From Balaenoptera acutorostrata (lineage: Eukaryota; Chordata; Mammalia; Artiodactyla; Balaenopteridae): DNA of 64,000 nt. This document shows positions 1-10,345 of the stretch, one piece after another. The stretch spans positions 6,448,001 to 6,512,000 of the forward strand of contig NC_080067.1 of the NCBI RefSeq assembly GCF_949987535.1. The letters run 5' to 3'. A program made the translations under genes and the position numbers. The notes beneath the pieces were generated by a model, which made no database searches, was not told the DNA's origin, and worked only from the letters and a program-made list of their open reading frames with translations. Numbering within the stretch: position 1 is the first letter of the stretch; every line of letters starts with the position of its first letter.

Positions 1-802
1 TGCATTAGTTTTGTATCCTGCTACTTTACCAAATTCATTGATTAGCTCTAGGAGTTTTCTGGTAGTATCTTTAGGATTCTCTATGTATAGTATAATGTCA
101 TTTGTGAACAGTGACAGCTTTACTCCTTTTCCGATTTGGATTCCTTTTAATTCTTTTTCTTCTCTGATTGCTGTGGCTAACACTTCCGAAACTATGTTGA
201 ATAATAGTGGTGAGAGTGGGCAAACTTGTCTTGTTCCTGATCTTAGTGGAAATGGTTTCAGTTTTACACCTTTGAGGACAATGTTGGCTGTGGGTTTGTC
301 ATATATGGCCTTTATTATGTTGAGGAAAGTTCCCTCTAGGCCTACTTTCTGCAGGGCTTTTATCATAAATGGGTGTTGAATTTTGTCGAAAGCTTTCTCT
401 GCATCTATTGAGATGATCATATGGTTTTTCTCCTTCAATTTGTTAATATGGTGTATCACATTGATTGATTTGCATATATTGAAGAATCCTTGCATTCCTG
501 GGATAAACCCCACCTGATCATGGTGTATGATCCTTTTAATGTGCTTTTGGATTTTGTTCGCTAGAATTTTGTTGAGGAATTTTGCATCTATGTTCATAAG
601 TGATATTGGCCTGTAGTTTTCTTTCTTTGTGACATCTTTGTCTGGTTTTGGTATCAGGGTAATGGTGGCCTCGTAGAATGAGTTTGGGAGTGTTCCTCCC
701 TCTGCTATATTTTGGAAGAGTTTGAGAAGGATAGTTGTTAGCTTTTCTCTAAATGTTTGGTAGAATTTGCCGGTGAAGCCATCTGGTCCTGGGCTTTTGT
801 TG
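1..802 (-). mobile_element. LINE-1 ORF2 fragment, antisense
   Basis: Read on the minus strand, this is the reverse-transcriptase part of L1 ORF2. It matches the reverse complement of about 1597-2399 in the neighbouring sense L1 with few differences by eye. It runs off the window at position 1, so its 3' part lies outside. The catalytic FADD box reads FTND here (around 92-105), so this copy is inactive and probably older than its neighbour. Its upstream end, at the SPGPDGFTG coding motif, abuts the sense L1 directly at about 802/803. With the sense fragment at 4452-5146 it may be the downstream half of one twin-primed minus-strand L1, later split by the element between them. That reconstruction is inference. 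Confidence 0.9.
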
Positions 803-3800
803 ATAGATCATATCTTGGGTAACAAGTCAAGCCTTGGTAAATTTAAGAAAATTGAAATCGTATCAAGTATCTTTTCCGACCACAATGCTATGAGACTAGA
901 TATCAATTACAGGAAAATATCTGTAAAAAATACAAACACATGGAGGCTACACAATACATTACTTAATAACGAAGTGATTACTGAAGAAATCAAAGGTGAA
1001 ATCAAAAAATACCTAGAAACAAATGACAATGGAGACACGACGACCCAAAACCTATGGGACGCAGCAAAAGCAGTGCTAAGAGGGAAGTTTATAGCAATAC
1101 AAGCCTACCTCAAGAAACAGGAAACATCTCGAATAAACAACCTAACCTTGCACCTAAAGCAATTAGAGAAAGAAGAACAAAAAAACCCCAAAGCCAGCAG
1201 AAGGAAAGAAATTATAAAGATCAGGTCAGAAATAAATGAAAAAGAAATGAAGGAAACAATAGCAAAAATCAATGAAACTAAAAGCTGGTTCTTTGAGAAG
1301 ATAAACAAAATTGATAAACCATTAGCCAGACTCATCAAGAGAAAAAGGGAGAAGACTCAGATCAATAGAATTAGAAATGAAAAAGGAGAAGTAACCACTG
1401 ACACTGCAGAAATACAAAAGATCATGAGAGATTACTACAAGCAACTCTATGCCAATAAAATGTACAACCTGGAAGAAATGGACAGATTCTTAGAAATGCA
1501 CAAACTGCCGAGACTGAACCAGGAAGAAATAGAAAATATGAACAGACCAATCACAAGCACTGAAATTGAAACTGTGATTAAAAACCTTCCAACAAACAAA
1601 AGCCCAGGACCAGATGGCTTCACAGGTGAATTCTATCAAACATTTAGAGAAGAGCTAACACCTATCCTTCTCAAACTCTTCCAAAATATTGCAGAGGGAG
1701 GAACACTCCCAAACTCATTCTACGAGGCCACCATCACCCTGATACCAAAACCAGACAAAGATGTCACAAAGAAAGAAAACTACAGGCCAATATCACTGAT
1801 GAACATAGATGCAAATATCCTCAACAAAATACTAGCAAACAGAATCCAACAGCACATTAAAAGGATCATACACCATGATCAAGTGGGGTTTATCCCAGGA
1901 ATGCAAGGATTCTTCAATATACGCAAATCAATCAATGTGATACACCATATTAACAAATTGAAGGAGAAAAACCATATGATCATCTCAATAGATGCAGAGA
2001 AAGCTTTCGACAAAATTCAACACCCATTTATGATAAAAGCCCTGCAGAAAGTAGGCCTAGAGGGAACTTTCCTCAACATAATAAAGGCCATATATGACAA
2101 ACCCACAGCCAACATTATCCTCAATGGTGAAAAACTGAAACCATTTCCACTAAGATCAGGAACAAGACAAGGTTGCCCACTCTCACCACTATTATTCAAC
2201 ATAGTTTTGGAAGTGTTAGCCACAGCAATCAGAGAAGACAAAGAAATAAAAGGAATCCAAATTGGAAAAGAAGAAGTAAAGCTGTCACTATTTGCAGATG
2301 ACATGATATTATACATAGAGAATCCTAAAGATGCTACCAGAAAACTCCTAGAGCTAATCAATGAATTTGGTAAAGTAGCAGGATACAAAATTAATGCACA
2401 GAAATCTCTTGCATTTCTATACACTAATGACGAAAAATCTGAAAGTGAAATTAAGAAAACACTCCCATTTACCATTGCAACAAAAAGAATAAAATATCTA
2501 GGAATAAACCTACCTAAGGAGACAAAAGACCTGTATGCAGAAAATTATAAGACACTGATGAAAGAAATTAAAGAGGATACAAACAGATGGAGAGATATAC
2601 CATGTTCCTGGATTGGAAGAATCAACATTGTGAAAATGACTCTACTACCCAAAGCAATCTACAGATTCAATGCAATCCCTATCAAACTACCACTGGCATT
2701 TTTCACAGAACTAGAACAAAAAATTTCACAATTTGTATGGAAACACAAAAGACCCCGAATAGCCAAAGCAATCTTGAGAACGAAAAATGGAGCTGGGGGA
2801 ATCAGGTTCCCTGACTTCAGACTATATTACAAAGCTTCAGTAATCAAGACAGTTTGGTACTGGCACAAAAACAGAAATATAGATCAATGGAACAGGATAG
2901 AAAGCCCAGAGATAAACCCACACACATATGATCAACTTATCTTTGATAAAGGAGGCAAGCATATACAGTGGAGAAAAGACAGCCTCTTCAATAAGTGGTG
3001 CTGGGAAAATTGGACAGGAACATGTAAAAGTATGAAATTAGAACACTCCCTGACACCATGCACAAAAATAAACTCAAAATGGATTAAAGACCTAAGTGTA
3101 AGGGCAGACACTATCAAACTCTTAGAGGAAAACATAGGCAGAACACTCTATGACATACATCACAGCAAGATTCTTTTTGAGCCAGCTCCCAGAGAAATGG
3201 AAATAAGAACGCAAATAAACAAATGGGACCTAATGAAACTTAAAAGCTTTTGCACAGCAAAGGAAACCATAAACAAGACCAAAAGACAACCCTCAGAATG
3301 GGAGAAAATATTTGCAAATGAAGCAACTGACAAAGGATTAATCTCCAAGATTTACAAGCAGCTCATGCAGCTCAATAACAATAAAACGAACAACCCAATC
3401 CAAAAATGGGCAGAAGATCTAAATAGACATTTCTCCAAAGAAGATATACAGATGGCCTACAGACACATGAAAGAATGCTCAACATCATTAATCATTAGAG
3501 AAATGCAAATCAAAACTACAATGAGATATCATCTCACACCGGTCAGAATGGCCATCATCAAAAAATCTAGAAACAATAAATGCTGGAGAGGGTGTGGAGG
3601 AAAGGGAACACTCTTGCACTGTTGGTGGGAATGTAAATTGATACAGCCACTATGGAGAATAGTATGGAGGTTCCTTAAAAAACTACAAATAGAACTACCA
3701 TACGACCCAGCAATCCCACTACTGGGCATATACCCTGAGAAAACCATAGGTCAAAAAGAGTCATGTACCAAAATGTTCATTGCAGCTCTATTTACAATAG

Positions 3801-4015
3801 CCAGGACATGGAAGCAACCTAAATGTCCATCGACAGATGAATGGATAAAGAAGATGTGGCACATATATACAATGGAATATTACTCAGCCATAAAAAGAAA
3901 TGAAATGGAGGTATTTGTAATGAGGTGGATGGAGTTAGAGTCTGTCATACAGAGTGAAGTAAGTCAGAAAGAGAAAAACAAATACAGTATGCTAACACAT
4001 ATATACGGAATCTAA
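803..4015 (+). CDS. L1 ORF2p, N-terminally truncated (RT and C-terminal domains intact)
   Basis: The frame is open without interruption for about 1,070 codons. The complete open frame begins at an ATG at 767, but its first 12 codons come from the antisense fragment and are fortuitous. ORF2p is normally about 1,275 residues, with endonuclease, reverse transcriptase and a Cys-rich end. Numbered from 767, the endonuclease remnant keeps the SDHN motif near residues 42-45 but lacks the N-terminal catalytic residues. The RT has FADD at residues 509-512. The terminal CX3CX7HX4C motif has C939, C943, H951 and C956. The stop follows the THIYGI codons, the usual ORF2 end. No promoter is retained, so expression would depend on read-through. 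This is a retroelement gene, not a host gene. Confidence 0.85.
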   Translation: MDHILGNKSSLGKFKKIEIVSSIFSDHNAMRLDINYRKISVKNTNTWRLHNTLLNNEVITEEIKGEIKKYLETNDNGDTTTQNLWDAAKAVLRGKFIAIQAYLKKQETSRINNLTLHLKQLEKEEQKNPKASRRKEIIKIRSEINEKEMKETIAKINETKSWFFEKINKIDKPLARLIKRKREKTQINRIRNEKGEVTTDTAEIQKIMRDYYKQLYANKMYNLEEMDRFLEMHKLPRLNQEEIENMNRPITSTEIETVIKNLPTNKSPGPDGFTGEFYQTFREELTPILLKLFQNIAEGGTLPNSFYEATITLIPKPDKDVTKKENYRPISLMNIDANILNKILANRIQQHIKRIIHHDQVGFIPGMQGFFNIRKSINVIHHINKLKEKNHMIISIDAEKAFDKIQHPFMIKALQKVGLEGTFLNIIKAIYDKPTANIILNGEKLKPFPLRSGTRQGCPLSPLLFNIVLEVLATAIREDKEIKGIQIGKEEVKLSLFADDMILYIENPKDATRKLLELINEFGKVAGYKINAQKSLAFLYTNDEKSESEIKKTLPFTIATKRIKYLGINLPKETKDLYAENYKTLMKEIKEDTNRWRDIPCSWIGRINIVKMTLLPKAIYRFNAIPIKLPLAFFTELEQKISQFVWKHKRPRIAKAILRTKNGAGGIRFPDFRLYYKASVIKTVWYWHKNRNIDQWNRIESPEINPHTYDQLIFDKGGKHIQWRKDSLFNKWCWENWTGTCKSMKLEHSLTPCTKINSKWIKDLSVRADTIKLLEENIGRTLYDIHHSKILFEPAPREMEIRTQINKWDLMKLKSFCTAKETINKTKRQPSEWEKIFANEATDKGLISKIYKQLMQLNNNKTNNPIQKWAEDLNRHFSKEDIQMAYRHMKECSTSLIIREMQIKTTMRYHLTPVRMAIIKKSRNNKCWRGCGGKGTLLHCWWECKLIQPLWRIVWRFLKKLQIELPYDPAIPLLGIYPEKTIGQKESCTKMFIAALFTIARTWKQPKCPSTDEWIKKMWHIYTMEYYSAIKRNEMEVFVMRWMELESVIQSEVSQKEKNKYSMLTHIYGI

Positions 4016-4376
4016 GGGGAAAAAAAAAAAAAAAGGCCATGAAGAACCTAGTGGCAAGATGGGAATAAAGACACAGACCTACTAGAGAATGGACTTGAGG
4101 ATATGGGGAGGGGGTGGGGTGAGATGTGACAGGGTAAGAGAGTGTCATGGACATATATACACTACCAAATGTAAAATAGATAACTAGTGGGAAGCAGCTG
4201 CATAGCACAGGGAGATCAGCTCGGTGCTTTGTGACCACCTAGAGGGGTGGGATGGGGAGGGTGGGAGGGAGGGAGATGCAAGAGGGAAGAGAAATGGGAA
4301 CATATTGTATATGTATAACTGATTCACTTTGTTATAAAGCAGAAGCTAACACACTATTGTAAGGCAATTATACTTC

Positions 4377-4382
4377 AATAAA
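4377..4382 (+). promoter_or_regulatory. L1 polyadenylation signal AATAAA
   Basis: A canonical hexamer lies just before the A-rich tail of the 803-4428 L1. Related hexamers occupy the same place in the L1 tails at 22521-22526 and 30342-30347. It marks the 3' end of the reverse-transcribed RNA. Confidence 0.8.
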
Positions 4383-4451
4383 GATGTTTAAAAAAATAAA
4401 ATAAAATAAAATAAAATAAAAAAAAAAGAGAAGCTGAATGGAATCGCAAAA

Positions 4452-5146
4452 AAAAAAAAAACAACACATGGAGGTTAAACAAGACACTACTTAATAACCA
4501 AGAAATCACTGAAGAAATAAAAAAATACCTAGAAACAAATGACAATGAAAACACGACGGCCCAAAACATATGTGATGCAGCAAAAGTAATTCTAAGAGGG
4601 ACGTTTATAGCAATACAATCCTACCTTAAGAAACAAGAAACATCTCAAATATACAACCTAAACTTACACCTAAAACAATTAGAGAAAGAAGAACAAAAAA
4701 CCCCAAAGTTAGCAGAAGGAAAGAAATCATAAAGATCAGATCAGAAATAAATGAAAACAAAATGAAGGAAATGATAACAAAGATCAATAAAACCAAAAGC
4801 TGGTTCTTTGAGAAGATAAACAAAATTGATAAACCATTAGCCAGACTCATCAAGAAAAAAAGGGAGATGACTCAAATCAATAGAATTAGAAATGAAAAAG
4901 GAAAAGTAACAACTGACACTGCAGAAATACAAAGGATCATGAGAGATTACTACAACCAACTCTATGCCAATAAAATGGACAACCTGTAAGTAATGGACAA
5001 ATTCTTAGAAATGCACAACCTTCCAGGACTGAACCAGGAAGAAATAGAAAATATGAACAGACCAATCACAAGCACTGAAATTGAAACTGTGATTAAAAAT
5101 CTTCCAACAAACAAAAGCCCAGGACCAGATGGCTTCACAGGCGAAT
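4452..5146 (+). mobile_element. LINE-1 ORF2 fragment, sense, decayed
   Basis: This segment parallels about 933-1640 of the upstream L1. It covers the end of the endonuclease domain up to the [11 protein letters not shown] motif at the start of the RT. The frame is broken: there is a single-base loss near 4700 and an in-frame stop at 4987-4989, where the intact copy has a glutamate codon. It stops abruptly at a GAATTC at 5141-5146 and unrelated sequence follows. Its end point is almost where the antisense fragment 1-802 begins in L1 coordinates, with about 45 nt of overlap. That is the geometry expected for the inverted 5' part of a twin-primed minus-strand L1. Confidence 0.85.
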
Positions 5147-7008
5147 TCTTTTTAAGGCATTCTTGAGGTGTGTATTCAAAATGGAAATACAAAATATCAT
5201 CAATGGAGAATTACCTCTACGAGCTTCAGAAAATAATACTGAATTGAAGATTTTGAAGCAGCAAAGGATGGATGCAAACTGACTTCCCTGGGAAGCAAAT
5301 CCTGAGGTGGAAAATTTATCAAGGAGCTTGCTGTGGATTTCACCCATGGAAGGAAAAATGGAAAAGCAGGATTTGACAAAATGAGAAGTGGGACTGCAAT
5401 GTGGTCTCAATGGCAGTGAGTTGTGAGGATGGGATACGCCTTCAAACTTTGGGGTTGGAGGGTGGGGCCTTTTGACCTTTGATTAGTTGTTGGCTGCAGG
5501 CTGTCCCAGGAAGGAGATGTGACCACGTGAGACAGATGTCCACCCAAAGCAGTACCTGAAGGGTGCGGAACACTGGGTCTCCAGCAACTGGAAGATTAAA
5601 TCATTCCTGAAGGAGGATTTGGACATCAAACAATCACCAGGGGAATGCAACCATTCACTAGACAATTTTGGAAATGCACTGCATGTTATATAGCTGCATT
5701 TCTGTTTCCTCATTTGGAAAGTTGAAGCATGAATACATTCCTCACAGTGTTATCGTAAACATGCTTAAGACCCTTCCCTTGGCCAAATGAGACATATCTC
5801 CTCATTGATCTCAAGCACTGAGGAAAAAGAAGAGGGACTCCTCCCAACCGACAGCACAGGGACTCTTTGCAGAGGACTCTCAGCAGGGTAGTTACCATCT
5901 CAAGCTGATTTGATTAAAAAACCCACTGACATGATTTCTTGCCAGTTTCTATGCAACATTATTCAGTGGGTACACACTGGTCTCATCACCAACCGGGGCC
6001 CTGCTGAGAACCTGAATCAACAGGGCAATGAAATTTCTCTCCTCTAAATGGCAAATGATCAAGAGGGGAGTTTATATGTCAGAGGCAAGACCTGACCTGA
6101 CTTCACATGCTTTGTTATTTATCTCATCATCCTTCTTCTAATTATTTTTTCATGAAGGAAGCAGAATCACCCCTTATACCCTTACCTTTGTTCAAACGTG
6201 AGAGATGCTTGGCAAACCGGTATGGTGGCTTGACCAAGTAAAATCCCAGTCTACAAAACTCGTGACTTGTTTCACTTTCCACTGAGCTTGATATTCATAT
6301 CTAAAGACCATGATAATTATGTTTTCTTAAATAAATAAAATAAGATTAGAGAAATGGATGCCAAACCAGTATTTATTTTAATATGCATCTAGAAATTCAT
6401 ATGCAGCACGAAGTGGCTACAAATGAACCCCCAACAAATGTTAAGTATTATATCATTAAAAGTGTGCAGTGAATGACTTTAAAAACAATAAAAATTCACT
6501 TCATAATCTAGATCCTATTAACAATAAATGCCCAGTTACACTACTGCATTTTTACTAATCCATTAAGCTGGTGTTTTAAAATTACTTATAAGGAAATGTT
6601 AGTATGGGCTATAATAAAATACTGCTTTAACATGTTGGATTTTAATTATTGTTCTTATAAAATATGAATTAACATGGTGGCAATTCACTTGAAATCTAAT
6701 TAACTTGCCTTAGTTATCTTGCTCCATACCTACAATACTCAACTAATCTTTACAAAGTTAACATATTAATAAGAATATGATTATACATTTTCTCCAATTT
6801 AATTTCTATTTAATTATGTTACAACAAAGTATCAGTTTTGTAAATAGTATCTGTAGTAGTCACTTGATCATAGGTCTTGAAAACAACCCAGTTCCTTATT
6901 AATTCTGTGTAAGTTATTAAATGTATCTATGCTTCCAATGCCCCCAATTTCTGCCACTCTGCCCCAGTGCTGCTCTGGCTCTTTCACAGATTTCTTACTA
7001 AGTGAAAT
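5147..7008. other. Unassigned non-coding sequence
   Basis: I recognise no gene or named repeat. The first 750 bp are of mixed composition with only short open frames. From about 6300 the sequence becomes AT-rich with poly(A)-like interruptions and no long frame. Confidence 0.5.
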
Positions 7009-7021
7009 AAACACTATGCGG

Positions 7022-7312
7022 GGGGCTTCCCTGGTGGCACAGTGGTTGAGAATCTGCCTGCCAATGCAGGGGACACGGGTTCGAGCCCTGGTCTGGGAAG
7101 ATCCCACATGCTGCGGAGCAGCTAGGCCCGTGAGCCACAACTACTGAGCCTGCGCGTCTGGAGCCTGTGCCCTGCAACAAGAGAGGCCACAATAGTGAGA
7201 GGCCCGCGCACTGTGATGAAGAGTGGCCCCCACTTGCCGCAACTAGAGAAAGCCCTCACACAGAAACTAAGACCCAACACAGCCAAAAATAAAAACAAAA
7301 AAAACAAAAAAA
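7022..7312 (+). mobile_element. CHR-type tRNA-derived SINE
   Basis: This is a full-length SINE with the head 'gcttccctggtggcacagtg' and a B-box-like GGTTCGAGCCC at 7079-7089. The body ends in an A-rich tail at about 7286-7312. It is flanked by a perfect 13-bp target-site duplication, AAACACTATGCGG, at 7009-7021 and 7313-7325. Such elements are transcribed by RNA polymerase III and mobilised by L1. Short open frames on both strands here are SINE artefacts. The CHR group is known from cetaceans, hippos and ruminants, which is the main taxonomic clue. Confidence 0.95.
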
Positions 7313-7325
7313 AAACACTATGCGG

Positions 7326-8485
7326 AGTTGCAGTTCTCATGTCCCAGGCATCTTCCCTGATAAACAGGCTGACATGGAAAAGATGGAAGGAGACCTGCAG
7401 AAGAGAGAGAGAGATGCCAGACCAAGGTCAACTTACAGGTCATGGATAAAATAGTATATTATTTGTAAAACTTGACGTCGCATATTTTACAAAATGCTAA
7501 TGATATGCTGAGTTGCATTCATTGTTTCTAATATTTATGCAAAACACCTCAAATTTTCTTGCTAACTTGGGGAAAACTATATCGTGTAACGGAGAATTGG
7601 AAATCTAGTGCATCTCTGTCGCTTAAACAGAGGCCCATCCCAGCTTTCTACTCTTTCATCACCTGATCCTAAGGGAACTGGTTGACAAGCTCAGGGGCTT
7701 GTTGTTTTCCTTGTGGGATATCACACAGCATGGAACTGACCAATATCCCTTGAATATTCAATTCTGAGCGATTTTCACAGGATCGCAAATTACAACAACT
7801 CTTAAGCCTCTCTGATCAATTTCTTCCCATCCACTTGCATGTTGAGGAAAGGGAAGTGAGGGCAGGAAGGCAGAAGGAAACTTTCCAGGTGAACTGATCT
7901 GCACGTGCCACTTTTGCCCTTTATCCTGAGAGCTTTCTGATTCTAGCTTGTGCATGTGAACTCCTGGCATTTTATGATCTTTAGCATCTGCCCAAAGGAA
8001 CCATTCTAATGCTTCAGGCAAAACTTCAAAAGTCCTCAGTTTATATTCCTTTCTATCACCTTATTTACAGAGACAGTTAGAAATAGTTCAAGGTACAGAG
8101 ATAGGTTACTATATTTGGGTAATTATAAGAGCATCTTTTTAACAGATTTTCACTCCATGAACTAAGAAGGAAAGGAAAAGAGAATGCAGATGTGGATTTC
8201 TGGCCATTCAAAGCCGTTTAGTCTTGAATATATTCAGCAGACATTAGGGAGAAAATGGCAGATTTAGTGCTTTTGGGGGGTTCTCAGATATTTTAAAAAT
8301 TAACATCATGCCTTTGAGCTACAGTATTCATATTACAGTTCAGTTGCACTACCTTTTTCTAATTGAATGGGGTCATGATATGGGATTGATAGATAGAAGA
8401 AACATTTGTAATCAGAAAATCATCCCTCCTTTCCCAGAGTAATTAGAAAAATTCAAGGACCAAAGTATGCGTGAAAGTAGGTAGA
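7326..8485. other. Unassigned non-coding sequence
   Basis: No gene or clear repeat is visible. The only frame of any length (minus strand, 7758-8021) has no recognisable domain and is within chance length. Confidence 0.5.
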
Positions 8486-8745
8486 AATAATAATAATTTT
8501 TATATTTACACAGAGCCTTAGTCTCTTCTTATTTTCTCATCGAAACATCAATACTAACTCATTTCAGCCCAGCAAAATCCTTTAATGAGATAGACATTGT
8601 AAGTCCCATTTTATAGATGAGGAAACCAAAGCTTGATGGGATTAAGTGATTTGTCCAAGTTTCCCTGTAGTAAATTATGCTTCTAAGATTTGAACTCAGA
8701 ACTTTGAACTCCAAGCCCAGTTAGTGTTCTCTCTACTCGGCTTCA
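8486..8745 (-). repeat. MIR SINE, antisense
   Basis: Contains the MIR antisense core 'ttatagatgaggaaacc' at about 8612-8628, then 'aagtgatttgtccaag' and 'atttgaactcagaactt'. It is an ancient mammalian-wide SINE, well diverged, with no visible TSD. Confidence 0.75.
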
Positions 8746-9169
8746 CAGATGGGTCTTGCACACAGATTTAGAGAAACACAGCAGAAGCAGACATCATAAC
8801 TCTTTTCTTCCTCAGCTATTACTTCTGGGAGGCAGTTACTTTAAAATCTGTGTTAGTGTTCTAACCTTCAGTCTTAATACCTTGAGAACATTTGGGCCCA
8901 CAATAGAAAGAACATTTGACCACAAATTTGGGCTCTTCCCAAACTAAAAAGGGATTTCTGTGGTTCCTTGTTCAGAACCTAATCCTGACAGCCCTAGGTG
9001 ATCCTGGGTCTGAAGCTCTGAAAGCGGCAATACCAGCCAGAAAATAAGGATTAAGCCCTATGGTGGCAAAAGATGAAAGCACATGACAGAGAAATTTTAG
9101 CTTCAGCTTTCTGCCTTCCCAGAAATTCTGGGATTTGGATAAGCATAAGAGCATCAACAAAAACAATGA

Positions 9170-9415
9170 TAAAATATTTACCAAGAACTGTCATAGGCAA
9201 TATGCAAAAACACTGACATCCATCATTCAAATAATGTTATAACATGGTGTTCCTGCTAGAGTCCATTTATAGATTCAAACAAACAACACTGATGTCTAGA
9301 GGGTCTAAATAACTTGTGTAATGTCAAAGATCTCCCCTAGCAAAGGGGGTAGGATTTGAAAGTGTGTTATTTGATTCTAAAGCCTTTGCTCTGAATCACT
9401 AGCTATGCTGCCTTC
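9170..9415 (-). repeat. MIR SINE, antisense
   Basis: The order of motifs follows antisense MIR: a TTTATAGATTC stretch at about 9267, 'aataacttgtgtaatgtca' at 9308-9326, 'ggatttgaaagtgtg' at 9352, then a terminal 'tatgctgcct'. It is heavily diverged. Confidence 0.65.
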
Positions 9416-10024
9416 GTAGTATAGACGGAGAAATATGGAAAATGGATGGAGACCCATGATTCCTAATGGCTTATGGGGAAAAAAGATAGCTATAGCTATG
9501 ATAGAACTATTCAAAGTACATGAAATCAGCTACATAAATTCTAGAATACAGGTCATATTTCTTCCTTATTCTGCTTAGATTATACATTCTCAAGGGGGAT
9601 GGGTATGATATCACCTCCAAGGGGGTGAAAATTGGCTCTTGGGGGACAAAAAACCTTACCATTTTTATGTGTAAAGCTCAGGTATACATATGGCACATAA
9701 ACATATCTAGTATATCTGTAGTATTAATATTTTATAAGAGGGCAGTTTAGAAAAACCAATATCTAAAAAACCTCCTTGGAGGGGGGAAAGATAATGCAAC
9801 AAAATATTGAGAAATAGTAATCCAGATACACAATTAAAAAAATTTAAAACTAGGAGCACTTTGGTAGAGTTCAAAGAAGACTCCATTCTAAATACCACAT
9901 GAAAGTAAGTGGTTAGTTCACTACCTCCCTTCCCTAAAAATCATTTTGGTGACCCTAGGCTTGACCGAATTTGTTGCAACAGAGCAGGATATGAAGGTTT
10001 GGTATAATCATACAGTAATGTTCA
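9416..10024. other. Unassigned, possible old DNA-transposon remnant
   Basis: No gene. G-rich blocks near 9592-9645 and a CCTCC/GGAGG symmetrical motif near 9770-9786 hint at an old terminal-inverted-repeat element. I cannot place it in a family. Confidence 0.3.
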
Positions 10025-10345
10025 CTGTGTGCCCTGCCATATTTCTCAGCCCCTTTCCAGTCAGATGGGGCCAGAGGGCTCATGCTGGCCAATGGGCTCA
10101 AAGCAGAATTAACAAGTCTCACTTCCAGTGCGAAGCATTCAAGAGCCAGTGGCATGGGTTCCGGACAGTGCAGCTATAAACTGTCAGAGCCTCCAACAGC
10201 CCAGGTCCCTGTGGGACAAGAAGAAGGGGCCCCTGCTTGTCTGCATTGGAAATGGAGCCTGAGTGAGAAATCGACTCTGCTTTTGTTCAGGCACTGAAAT
10301 TCTGGGGTTAATTTCTTACCGTCTCATAGTCTAGCCTACCCTGAA
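10025..10345 (+). repeat. Old LTR-like fragment (possibly ERVL-MaLR)
   Basis: The 3' part reads 'caggcactgaaattctgggg' then 'tcatagtctagcctaccctg' (10324-10343). This resembles the 3' portion of an ancient high-copy mammalian LTR. Upstream blocks such as 'tcacttccagtgcgaagcat' (10118-10137) fit the same consensus in order. The family is recalled, not searched, and boundaries are approximate. Confidence 0.4.

Larger units (their letters stand above)
803..4428 (+). mobile_element. Young 5'-truncated LINE-1 with open ORF2 and poly(A) tail
   Basis: This non-LTR retrotransposon starts inside the endonuclease domain of ORF2, at the codons for IDHILG, and runs through the RT, C-terminal domain, 3' UTR and tail. 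ORF2 stays open to its normal stop at 4013-4015. That is unusual among the L1 copies here, all others of which are broken. The 3' UTR contains an A-run at about 4021-4035 and a G-rich tract at 4233-4275. It ends with AATAAA at 4377-4382 and an (AAAAT)n-rich tail at about 4390-4428. The 5' UTR, ORF1 and roughly the first 200 ORF2 residues are missing, so it cannot move on its own. No clean target-site duplication is visible, because it lies inside another L1. Confidence 0.95.

Noticed and set aside
11..379. 122-codon plus-strand open frame
   Set aside because: It is the antisense of L1 ORF2. The same shadow appears on the minus strand at 2017-2475 opposite the intact ORF2.
767..802. ATG at 767 as the true start of ORF2
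   Set aside because: The first 12 codons are antisense L1 and join the real ORF2 frame only by chance at the junction.
1..4428. Single twin-primed L1 covering 1-4428
   Set aside because: In twin priming the inverted part lies upstream of the sense part in L1 order and does not overlap it. Here 1-802 duplicates sequence also present at 1597-2399, so a single event does not fit.
7022..7312. tRNA gene
   Set aside because: The B-box-like motif belongs to a SINE head. The element has a SINE body, A-rich tail and TSD, and no tRNA cloverleaf is intact. The same applies to 34693, 46910, 51497, 57634 and 62086.
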